5,085 nt of DNA from JBDKTH01 sp964558295 (GTDB lineage: Bacteria > Planctomycetota > Planctomycetia > Pirellulales > Thermoguttaceae). A program made the position numbers and the translations under genes. Where the stretch lies: assembly GCA_964558295.1 (NCBI GenBank), contig CAZLDQ010000321.1, forward strand, positions 1 to 5,085, read 5' to 3'. Under the pieces are notes generated by a model. It had not been told where the DNA came from. It did not search any database and saw nothing but the letters and a program-made list of their open reading frames with translations. Shown here piece by piece: positions 1 to 5,085 of this stretch (within the stretch, counting starts at the first letter, position 1; each line of letters opens with the position of its first letter).

Positions 1-30
1 GGAAGGCGTGGTGAGAGGGGCCAATACAGC

Positions 31-1020
31 CTACTGTTTCAGCCAAGCTGCCAGCCGGCGCATGCCCTCTTCGGTCGAGATTCGGGGGCAATACCCGAAG
101 TCTTCGCGGGCACGTGTGATGTCGAAATAGTGGTCGGTCGCCAATTGGGCGGCAAGGAAACGAGTCATCGGCGGGTCGGTGGAACGGCCTAAGAGTCGCC
201 AAAGGGCTTCGAAACCGGCCCCGATCTTCCAGGCCGTAGACAGCGAGATTGCCTTGCGGACCGGCGGCAAATCGGCCAGGGCCAGGATCTGGTCGATCCA
301 CTGCCAGCAATTGACTGGGGTGCCTTGGCTGAGGAAGTACGCCCGACCGGCGACTGGCGAGCCGGGCCGCAGGGCGTCGGCTGCCTGGAGGTGGGCCTCG
401 GCAGCGTTCTCCACGTAGATCATGTCGACTAGATTCGTCCCGTCGCCGACACGGCGGAGGCGGCCCGAACGGGCGCGGGCCAGGAGCTTGGGGATGAGAT
501 GTCGGTCACGGGGCCCCCAGATCAGGTGTGGACGGAGCGAGCAGGTGAGCAGGCCCTGGCACCCGTTGGCTTGGAGAACGTGCTGCTCGGCCAGAGCTTT
601 GGTATGTTGATAGTGGCCGAGCCAGTGTCGAGGATAAGGCGTCGATTCGTCGACACCACGCTGATTGGTACCGTCGAAGGTCACGCTGGGGCTACTGGTG
701 TAGACGAGCCGGCCGACCCCATGTCGCAAACATCCTTCGACGATGTGGTGTGTGCCCTGGGTATTGATTTCATAGTAAGACTGCCACGAGCCGCCAAGGC
801 CGGCTACTCCAGCCGTGTGGAACACGATGTCAACACCTTGGCAGGCGGCCACGACGCTATTGCGGTCTTGCAGGTTGACGCGGACACACTCCACTCCAAG
901 CGCGTCCAGTTCAGGGTACTTGCCGCGACATAGACCGCGAACCTTTGCGCCGCGTGCGACCAGTTGTTCAACGAGATAGAGCCCGAGAAACCCTCCCGCT
1001 CCGGTGACGAGTGCTTTCAC
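31..1020 (-). CDS. oleD: OleD-type 2-alkyl-3-oxoalkanoate reductase (extended SDR, NADPH-dependent)
   Basis: This 329-residue protein is an extended short-chain dehydrogenase of the 3-beta-hydroxysteroid dehydrogenase/epimerase group. Seen directly: an N-terminal Rossmann motif TGAGGFLG (residues 6-13), the SDR active-site YxxxK as Y137-K141 (YQHTK), the upstream TSS at 108-110, and RPHLIWGPRD (163-172), typical of 3beta-HSD-like enzymes. Arg28 and Arg32 after the second strand fit NADPH rather than NADH. Length is normal for the family and the frame is intact. Known for OleD: it reduces the 2-alkyl-3-keto acid made by OleA to the 2-alkyl-3-hydroxy acid, the substrate of OleC, in the cytosol. 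The start is GTG at 1020-1018, which places the Rossmann motif right at the N-terminus as expected; no upstream Met is needed. It follows the GYF gene by 6 bases, so cotranslation is likely. A sugar-nucleotide epimerase or sterol dehydrogenase is the alternative; proximity to an OleC-like gene makes OleD the better call. Confidence 0.85.
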   Translation of the reverse strand: MKALVTGAGGFLGLYLVEQLVARGAKVRGLCRGKYPELDALGVECVRVNLQDRNSVVAACQGVDIVFHTAGVAGLGGSWQSYYEINTQGTHHIVEGCLRHGVGRLVYTSSPSVTFDGTNQRGVDESTPYPRHWLGHYQHTKALAEQHVLQANGCQGLLTCSLRPHLIWGPRDRHLIPKLLARARSGRLRRVGDGTNLVDMIYVENAAEAHLQAADALRPGSPVAGRAYFLSQGTPVNCWQWIDQILALADLPPVRKAISLSTAWKIGAGFEALWRLLGRSTDPPMTRFLAAQLATDHYFDITRAREDFGYCPRISTEEGMRRLAAWLKQ

Positions 1021-1023
1021 AAA

Positions 1024-1028
1024 TCCTT
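1024..1028 (-). promoter_or_regulatory. Ribosome binding site of oleD, overlapping the stop of the GYF gene
   Basis: On the minus strand AAGGA lies 3 bases before the GTG start of oleD, and its first bases are shared with the TAA stop of the upstream gene (1029-1027). The spacing is short, and the start is GTG. Initiation is therefore probably helped by ribosomes finishing the upstream gene (translational coupling). The coupling is inferred from position only. Confidence 0.5.
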
Positions 1029-2562
1029 ATCCGCCGCGGGATCTCCTGTTCCTTTTCTTGGACGCTGGTGGGTCCGTTTGTTTGTCCATGGCTTCGATCT
1101 TTTTTACGGCTTCCGGATCGCTTTCGAAGTCTGTGACTTCCGCCTCCATGTCATCGCCGTCGAGCTTTTCGATCTCCTTTTGGAGGCTGGAGAGATTGCT
1201 AACCTTCGTGGCGGCAGGTTTGGCCGGTTCCTGCTGTTGGTTCGCCTTCATGAAAGCGCGGTTGATGTGCGGTTCTTCGCGTTGGGGCGGATTCTCACCC
1301 ACGGCGGTCGTTTCGTTCCCCTCGCTCTCACGTTGATTAGCGGGGAGGGAATCATTGCAGGTGGAGATGGTGCCCGTAATCGCCTCGACCTTCTGAATCA
1401 TGTTTACGGGGATCTGAAAGCGGATCATACCGTCTTCATTGAAGGCGGCGGCCGGCAGTTGCAGCCGTAACGACGTGGCCTTGGCCACCGGCGGTCGGAA
1501 GAAGATGGTCTCATCGAGCGACTTGCCCGGGTAGATCGAACCGCCTCGTGTCTGCTTCACAGCACGTTGGGCATAGCTGTTGTCAAACTCGTCGATCAGA
1601 GAGATACCTGCCTGACGGCGCCATGGTGTGTATTGATAAAGCTTTGTCTCGTGCGAATTACTCAATTCAAGGTGGACCGCCAAGCATGTTTCCGTCAATC
1701 GGGTGAACCTCGCCTTACCGACTTCAACTGCCTTGACTTTGACCTTGACGGGACCGAAGCTCGCTGATTCCGTTCGAGCATCGATCCAACCATTGGCGTC
1801 CTTGCTGCTTCCAGCGGTTCTTGTTGCGAGTACTGCGGTTTCAATGCCCTTCAACGAGTCGAGGACGTCAATGTCTTCAGTCGCCATGAAAGACTGGGGC
1901 TCCGTGGTGGTTGGCGGTGAGCTGCTCTTCTTGTCAGACGAAGACTTGACCGCTGAATTGCCGCATGTGCTGACGACCACGATTGCTGCGACGCCTGCCA
2001 GCAACACTAAGCTCCCGAACAGCCCAACGACCAGGACTTTTTGCTGACGTTGTCGTTCACGCTTGGCATCGGCGCGGTTTAGTGTTGCAGCAGCAGACGC
2101 GGCGGTTTGCGTCGCGCAATAGGAAACGGGCGGTTCCACGATAGGAGGGCTTGCGACACTTCCCGCCAAGACTGGAGTCACCACGGGGAGCGCAATCGGA
2201 ATCACGGAATCCGTGGGAGGTACATCACTTGGCAGCGATGCGCCCACGGGGATAGCAGCTTTGGACGCTGCCGGCTGCGGTTTGGGGGGAATGACGGTAG
2301 TTGTCTCGGCCTGCGAGGGGGACTTCACCACCTCCCCGGTTTCTTCAACCGCTTTGGCAGTGGACAACGATGAATCCGACGTTGCCATAACGCTCGTGGA
2401 CAAGAGGCCTCTCACACGGCCCGCGGCAATCCACGGGCCGCTTCCCGCTTGTCGGATCAGATCTTCCGGACCAAATTGTCCTTGTTTGGCCATCGCCTTC
2501 AACTGTTGCGATGACAACGGGCCCATTTCTTTATTCGCGATCTTTAGGTACCAATCCGTCAT
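1027..2562 (-). CDS. Single-pass membrane protein with GYF_2 (DUF4339) domain and DUF4352-like outer domain; function unknown
   Basis: The protein has 511 residues from the chosen start. Residues 4-54 match the GYF_2 (DUF4339) pattern: WYLKI, then GPLSSQQLKAM, then a Gly/Phe turn, then GPWIAA and a closing LL. This domain is usually a cytoplasmic peptide-binding or adaptor module. Residues 60-150 are a low-complexity linker rich in Pro, Ala, Thr, Ser and Val. A basic stretch (about 164-175, RADAKRERQRQQK) precedes a hydrophobic helix at 176-198, so the N-terminus should be cytoplasmic and the rest outside. A Ser/Lys/Pro-rich spacer follows, then a beta-rich region at about 268-385 (CLAVHLELSN, LIDEFDNSYA, IYPGKSLDETIFF, LRLQLP) that resembles DUF4352/telokin-like domains. 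The C-terminal 60 residues are highly charged and end in KKRNRRSRGG. Of two adjacent ATGs, the second (2562) has GGAAGG at 6 bases and the first (2565) at only 3; the extension to 2646 has no family support. It lies between oleC and oleD, but no enzymatic function is visible. A link to the Ole complex is inference. Confidence 0.85.
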   Translation of the reverse strand: MTDWYLKIANKEMGPLSSQQLKAMAKQGQFGPEDLIRQAGSGPWIAAGRVRGLLSTSVMATSDSSLSTAKAVEETGEVVKSPSQAETTTVIPPKPQPAASKAAIPVGASLPSDVPPTDSVIPIALPVVTPVLAGSVASPPIVEPPVSYCATQTAASAAATLNRADAKRERQRQQKVLVVGLFGSLVLLAGVAAIVVVSTCGNSAVKSSSDKKSSSPPTTTEPQSFMATEDIDVLDSLKGIETAVLATRTAGSSKDANGWIDARTESASFGPVKVKVKAVEVGKARFTRLTETCLAVHLELSNSHETKLYQYTPWRRQAGISLIDEFDNSYAQRAVKQTRGGSIYPGKSLDETIFFRPPVAKATSLRLQLPAAAFNEDGMIRFQIPVNMIQKVEAITGTISTCNDSLPANQRESEGNETTAVGENPPQREEPHINRAFMKANQQQEPAKPAATKVSNLSSLQKEIEKLDGDDMEAEVTDFESDPEAVKKIEAMDKQTDPPASKKRNRRSRGG

Positions 2563-2568
2563 CATGGG

Positions 2569-2574
2569 CCTTCC
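2569..2574 (-). promoter_or_regulatory. Ribosome binding site of the GYF_2 gene, decides the start
   Basis: GGAAGG on the minus strand lies 6 bases before the ATG at 2562 and 3 bases before the adjacent ATG at 2565. It supports initiation directly before the GYF_2 domain and argues against the 27-28 extra residues of the longest open frame, which begins at 2646. Confidence 0.6.
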
Positions 2575-2635
2575 AGGATGAACGCTGTCGCGAAATACCG
2601 ATGCCACTTTCCAGTGTAATGCTGGCACGGCCACT

Positions 2636-2641
2636 ATTCTA
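2636..2641 (-). promoter_or_regulatory. Possible -10 element upstream of the GYF_2 gene (weak)
   Basis: The 239-base gap between oleC and the GYF gene is long for a tight operon. On the minus strand it contains TAGAAT, a 5-of-6 match to the sigma70 -10 box, about 75 bases before the start codon. No good -35 box is present at 16-18 bases. The gap shows no clear stem-loop followed by a T-run, so there is no sequence reason to end the oleC transcript here. This could be a weak internal promoter, or chance. Confidence 0.2.
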
Positions 2642-2801
2642 GCCAAAAAGACGGATTTCTATCTACCACAACCAAGGTGGGGGGCTATTGGACAGGTTCC
2701 AAAGGACGGAAGGAAAAGGATCCGCATGCTCAGAAGACCGTTTAGCCGATACCGACTCGCCCTCGACTTACTCTGTGGGAAATATCATCCGAACCACTCT
2801 C

Positions 2802-4484
2802 TCAGTGATTGGATGCGAGCTGGATGGTGGCCCAGACGGCCAACTTTTCGCGGAAGATCTTGGCGTTGTGACGGATATCTACGGGAAAGGACGGGTGCAG
2901 TAGGAAGTCGGTGACCCTAGCGGTCAACGGATGCTTTCCGGCCAATTGGCGAACCTCGGCGAGCAGTTTGGCCTTGGCGTGAGGACTCTTGGGCCATTGG
3001 TCTTTCCAGGGTTCGACGATCAGCACCGGACGCTGTCGCCCGGGTTCACCCACACCTACTAAAGCACTACGGAAGATGGCTGGGTGCTGGTTGATGATTG
3101 CCTCGCAAGGAATCGTGTACATCGGTCCTTGGGCCGTGAGCACTCGATGGGCCATGCGCCCGCAAAACCAAAAGCGACCATGGGCGTCAAGATAGCCGAC
3201 GTCGCCCATTCGATGCCAGACGTCAGAACCGTCGGCGATCTTGGCCAGGGCATTGGCCTCGGTGCGCGTGACATATCGCCGGGTGACGACTCGACCATGA
3301 ACGATCAACTCGCCGATCTCACCGTGTGGCAACTCCTCGACGTCAGCTAGCGTGGCAATTGGGCCATCGACAATGCTAATCACCTTCCAGTCGATCCCCG
3401 GAAACTTCCGGCCGACGCAGACGCCGCCGCCGTTTTGTGTTTGGGCTGCGGTTTCGCCGAGCACTTCCGAGGCGGAGATCGAGGCTACGGGCAAGGCTTC
3501 TGTGGCACCGTAGGGCGTATGGACATCGCCTTCTGGATGGATGCAAGCTTTCATACGTTGGAGGACGTGGCTGGGTACGGGCGCTCCGGCCGAGAGAACT
3601 CGGCGGAGTGTGGGCAGTCGCTCGCGATGTTCCTCGCAGTAGCGCCCCACACGGTTCCAGATTGCCGGCGAGCCGAACGACTGCGTGATCTGCCAGTCAC
3701 GAACCGCTTCGATGATCTTTCGTGGATCGACCGTCGCCGGACGCGAGGGATCCAAATCGGGAATCACGGCTGTTACGCCCATGGCCGCGTTGAATAAACC
3801 GAATAGAGGGAAACAGGCCAAGTCAATCTCGCCCGGCTGAATCCCATAGAAATCGCGGATCTCATCTACTTGGCCATCGAACCCGCCATGGCGATAAAGC
3901 ACGCCCTTCGGCGCGCCTGTGCTTCCCGTAGTAAAGATGATCGCTGCCGGATCGTCTTCGGTGGTTGCCGCGAGTTGACTCTCACAGTTCGGCTCTCCTA
4001 GCAACTGCGCAAGTGTCTGACCACCCCAGAACCAGCGACGGCCCACCGTTACATTGAACCGGGCATTGGGGAAACGGCCTCGCAACAGTGTGCGGATCGC
4101 CTGTGCGAGCGGAATCGCTACAAAGCCCTCGGGGTCGGCCTCGCTCAGGCAGCGAATCAAGTTCTGCCGGCCCATTCCTGGGTCGATTAGGATGATCACG
4201 GCGCCGGCTTTGAACAGACCAAACACCAAGGCGACAAGTTCCACGCTCGGAGGCACTAGCAGGGCTAATCGCGTGCCCGGGGTGACTCCCATTCCCGTCA
4301 GACCTCGTGCGATGCGATCACTGAGTCGATCTAGTTCACGGAACGTCACGTGCCGGTACTCACGTTTCCCGTGCCGATCGTAGCCGAGCGGTTGGACGAC
4401 GGCGATCGCTTCCGGCATCTTCTGGGCCGTTGCGGTCAGTCGAGCGGCAATGTTAATCGTCTGAGAGTGGCTAGCAGCGGCCAT
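2802..4484 (-). CDS. oleC: OleC-type ATP-dependent beta-lactone synthetase (ANL superfamily adenylating enzyme)
   Basis: This is a 560-residue acyl-adenylate-forming enzyme. The ATP-binding P-loop TTGSTGAPKG is at 185-194, followed by LYRHGGF; CFPLFGLFNAAMG lies at about 223-235. The adenine-binding motif is YGATE (325-329) in the context TPYGATEALPVA, which is characteristic of OleC. The ribose-binding Asp is D428 in RMGDVGYLD, the hinge-region Arg is R443 in FCGRMAHRV, and the C-terminal catalytic Lys is K542 in RHNAKIFREK. All core motifs are intact and length is normal. Known for OleC: it activates 2-alkyl-3-hydroxy acids with ATP and closes them to beta-lactones, releasing AMP and PPi; OleB then decarboxylates these to olefins. 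Older annotations call the family fatty-acid-CoA ligase. The frame stays open to 4688, but the extra 68 residues are Arg/Pro-rich, run through an intergenic repeat and have no family counterpart. The ATG at 4484 is preferred, with GGAG 12 bases upstream and a plausible promoter just before it. A plain acyl-CoA synthetase is the alternative; oleD two genes downstream supports oleC. Confidence 0.88.
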   Translation of the reverse strand: MAAASHSQTINIAARLTATAQKMPEAIAVVQPLGYDRHGKREYRHVTFRELDRLSDRIARGLTGMGVTPGTRLALLVPPSVELVALVFGLFKAGAVIILIDPGMGRQNLIRCLSEADPEGFVAIPLAQAIRTLLRGRFPNARFNVTVGRRWFWGGQTLAQLLGEPNCESQLAATTEDDPAAIIFTTGSTGAPKGVLYRHGGFDGQVDEIRDFYGIQPGEIDLACFPLFGLFNAAMGVTAVIPDLDPSRPATVDPRKIIEAVRDWQITQSFGSPAIWNRVGRYCEEHRERLPTLRRVLSAGAPVPSHVLQRMKACIHPEGDVHTPYGATEALPVASISASEVLGETAAQTQNGGGVCVGRKFPGIDWKVISIVDGPIATLADVEELPHGEIGELIVHGRVVTRRYVTRTEANALAKIADGSDVWHRMGDVGYLDAHGRFWFCGRMAHRVLTAQGPMYTIPCEAIINQHPAIFRSALVGVGEPGRQRPVLIVEPWKDQWPKSPHAKAKLLAEVRQLAGKHPLTARVTDFLLHPSFPVDIRHNAKIFREKLAVWATIQLASNH

Positions 4485-4496
4485 AACCGAAAGAGA

Positions 4497-4503
4497 CTCC
4501 ACC
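4497..4503 (-). promoter_or_regulatory. Probable ribosome binding site of oleC
   Basis: GGTGGAG on the minus strand ends 12 bases before the ATG at 4484. The spacing is at the long end of the usual range, but no better Shine-Dalgarno match lies near the other possible starts, so it supports the 560-residue form. Confidence 0.4.
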
Positions 4504-4521
4504 GGTTGGCGAAAGCGATTC

Positions 4522-4550
4522 AATCTACCCCTTTCCGTACCATCTGGCAA
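4522..4550 (-). promoter_or_regulatory. Putative sigma70-type promoter of oleC
   Basis: On the minus strand TTGCCA (4550-4545, 5 of 6 to the -35 consensus) and TAGATT (4527-4522, 4 of 6 to the -10 consensus) are separated by exactly 17 bases. Transcription would begin near 4515, giving a leader of about 30 bases that contains the GGAG site before the ATG at 4484. The position also implies that the longer open frame up to 4688 is not the real start. It is a consensus match only; Planctomycete promoters are poorly characterised. Confidence 0.35.
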
Positions 4551-4572
4551 CAGGGTTGGGAATGGAGGTGGG

Positions 4573-4632
4573 GCAAGATATCCGGGGTTCCCTGTGCGGG
4601 CGTCCCGCCTGCGTGTAGCTTGGGCATCTTGC
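4573..4632 (-). repeat. Palindromic intergenic element with two nested inverted repeats
   Basis: The outer arms GCAAGAT (4573-4579) and ATCTTGC (4626-4632) are perfect 7-base inverted repeats. They are nearly concentric with an inner hairpin GCGGG-CGT-CCCGC (4596-4608). The sequence around the inner hairpin (CTACACGCAGGCGGGACGCC on the minus strand) has the look of a degenerate larger palindrome. It lies in the gap upstream of oleC, about 25 bases before the putative -35 box. Both its form and its place suggest a dispersed REP-like or MITE-like repeat, but copy number cannot be seen from one window. Confidence 0.45.
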
Positions 4633-4684
4633 TTGAGGAGTACTCCGCAGTCTCCGCGACCAGGGAAGATGTCTGGTACACAGC

Positions 4685-4705
4685 ACACAAGCGGAACGCT
4701 TGTGT
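4685..4705. repeat. Perfect 9-bp hairpin (REP-like palindrome)
   Basis: ACACAAGCG (4685-4693) and CGCTTGTGT (4697-4705) are perfect inverted repeats around a 3-base loop GAA. There is no T-run on either side, so it is a poor candidate for an intrinsic terminator. Together with the palindrome at 4573-4632 it makes the oleC upstream region repeat-like. It could be a dispersed repeat, or an operator for an unknown regulator. Confidence 0.5.
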
Positions 4706-5085
4706 TACGATTCGGGCAGAATGCCGGACGCGGCAGATACCAGGCGCCATGGCTACATCCGTGATTGGTGAATGGGGGGAAGAGAATGATGAACAGAGAC
4801 AGCCTGTCTGGCGTTCTCGGGCCGTTTGTTGGTAGATCGTGGGGGGAGACAATTCTACGGACTCTCTGGTGTATTCGCGGCCACCGCCCCGCATTTCTGA
4901 CTGTATGGTGTGTGCAGCAAGAAACCTGGAAGGAAATGGTGTGTTACTTGAACGAGTCCCTCGGCAGTGCGACGTCACTCACGAAGGATCGTTTCTGTGC
5001 GAGCAAACTATTCTGCCAGAGGCTTGCTTTGCGTGTAGTGTTTCAGCCCAAATGGCACAGCGGCTAAGGTAGGTGACGGCCTCCT
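4706..5085. other. Intergenic sequence without a recognisable gene
   Basis: No convincing coding region was found in these 380 bases on either strand. The plus-strand frames from 4765 (TTG start) and 4839, and the minus-strand frame 4978-4520, translate into Cys/Trp- or Arg/Ser-rich sequences without family likeness, and the minus frame runs through both palindromes. The last bases read AGGAGG on the minus strand (5085-5080). One minus frame is open from the window edge for about 34 codons and could be the end of a gene lying outside, but nothing in it is recognisable. No tRNA, terminator or oleB-like segment was seen. Confidence 0.55.

Noticed and set aside
499..933. Plus-strand open frame of 144 codons
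   Set aside because: It is fully antisense to oleD, whose Rossmann and YxxxK motifs prove the minus frame; its translation shows no family likeness.
964..1470. Plus-strand open frame of 168 codons
   Set aside because: It lies antisense to the 3' part of the GYF_2 gene and the start of oleD. Its Phe/Leu/Arg-rich translation has no recognisable motif, whereas the minus-strand proteins have clear domains.
1894..1992. Cys after the hydrophobic helix of the GYF protein (VVVSTCGNS) as a lipoprotein lipobox
   Set aside because: The helix is about 175 residues from the N-terminus, and the residues before Cys (Val-Ser-Thr) do not fit a lipobox; it is a transmembrane helix, not a signal peptide.
3435..3797. 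Plus-strand open frame of 120 codons antisense to oleC
   Set aside because: It overlaps the part of oleC encoding the YGATE motif and its surroundings; the translation has no recognisable motif.
4685..4705. Intrinsic terminator for an upstream minus-strand gene
   Set aside because: The 9-bp stem is good but no T-run follows on either strand, and no gene end is visible close upstream.
4520..4978. Minus-strand open frame of 152 codons upstream of oleC
   Set aside because: It passes through both palindromic elements and the putative oleC promoter. The translation is Ser/Arg/Thr/Pro-rich without a domain, and no good ribosome binding site was found.
4765..5067. Plus-strand open frame of 100 codons, with internal ATGs after a purine-rich stretch at 4773-4785
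   Set aside because: The start is TTG, the translation is unusually rich in Trp and Cys with no recognisable fold, and a second overlapping frame (4839-5072) is equally open, as expected of non-coding sequence. A tiny unknown protein cannot be fully excluded.

Overview
The window reads as chromosomal DNA of a Planctomycete, most likely of the Pirellula/Rhodopirellula type. This rests on gene content rather than a marker gene. It holds a membrane protein with an N-terminal GYF_2 (DUF4339) domain and a DUF4352-like outer domain, an architecture common in that phylum. This protein lies among genes of the ole (long-chain olefin) pathway, which is known from several Planctomycetes. Base composition is moderately GC-rich.

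All three convincing genes lie on the minus strand and read from right to left. First is oleC (4484-2802), an ANL-superfamily adenylating enzyme of the beta-lactone synthetase type. After 239 bases comes a 511-residue single-pass membrane protein (2562-1027) with a cytoplasmic GYF_2 domain, a Pro/Ala/Thr-rich linker, one membrane helix and an outer beta-rich domain. Only 6 bases further is oleD (1020-31), an extended short-chain dehydrogenase of the 2-alkyl-3-oxoalkanoate reductase type. The last two genes are clearly cotranscribed. oleC probably belongs to the same unit, although the gap before the GYF gene could hold a second, weak promoter.

In the known pathway OleA condenses two fatty acyl-CoAs head to head. 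OleD reduces the resulting beta-keto acid with NADPH, OleC closes the beta-hydroxy acid to a beta-lactone using ATP, and OleB removes CO2 to give the internal olefin. This window supplies the OleD and OleC steps. No oleA or oleB is visible: the 30 bases after oleD are too short to judge, and the 601 bases upstream of oleC hold no recognisable gene.

That upstream region (4485-5085) contains a plausible sigma70-type promoter for oleC and two palindromic elements (4573-4632 and 4685-4705) that look like dispersed intergenic repeats; the remainder has no recognisable feature. The most interesting observation is the unrelated membrane-anchored GYF protein sandwiched between two ole genes. It could be a scaffold or membrane tether for the Ole enzymes, but this is inference only.
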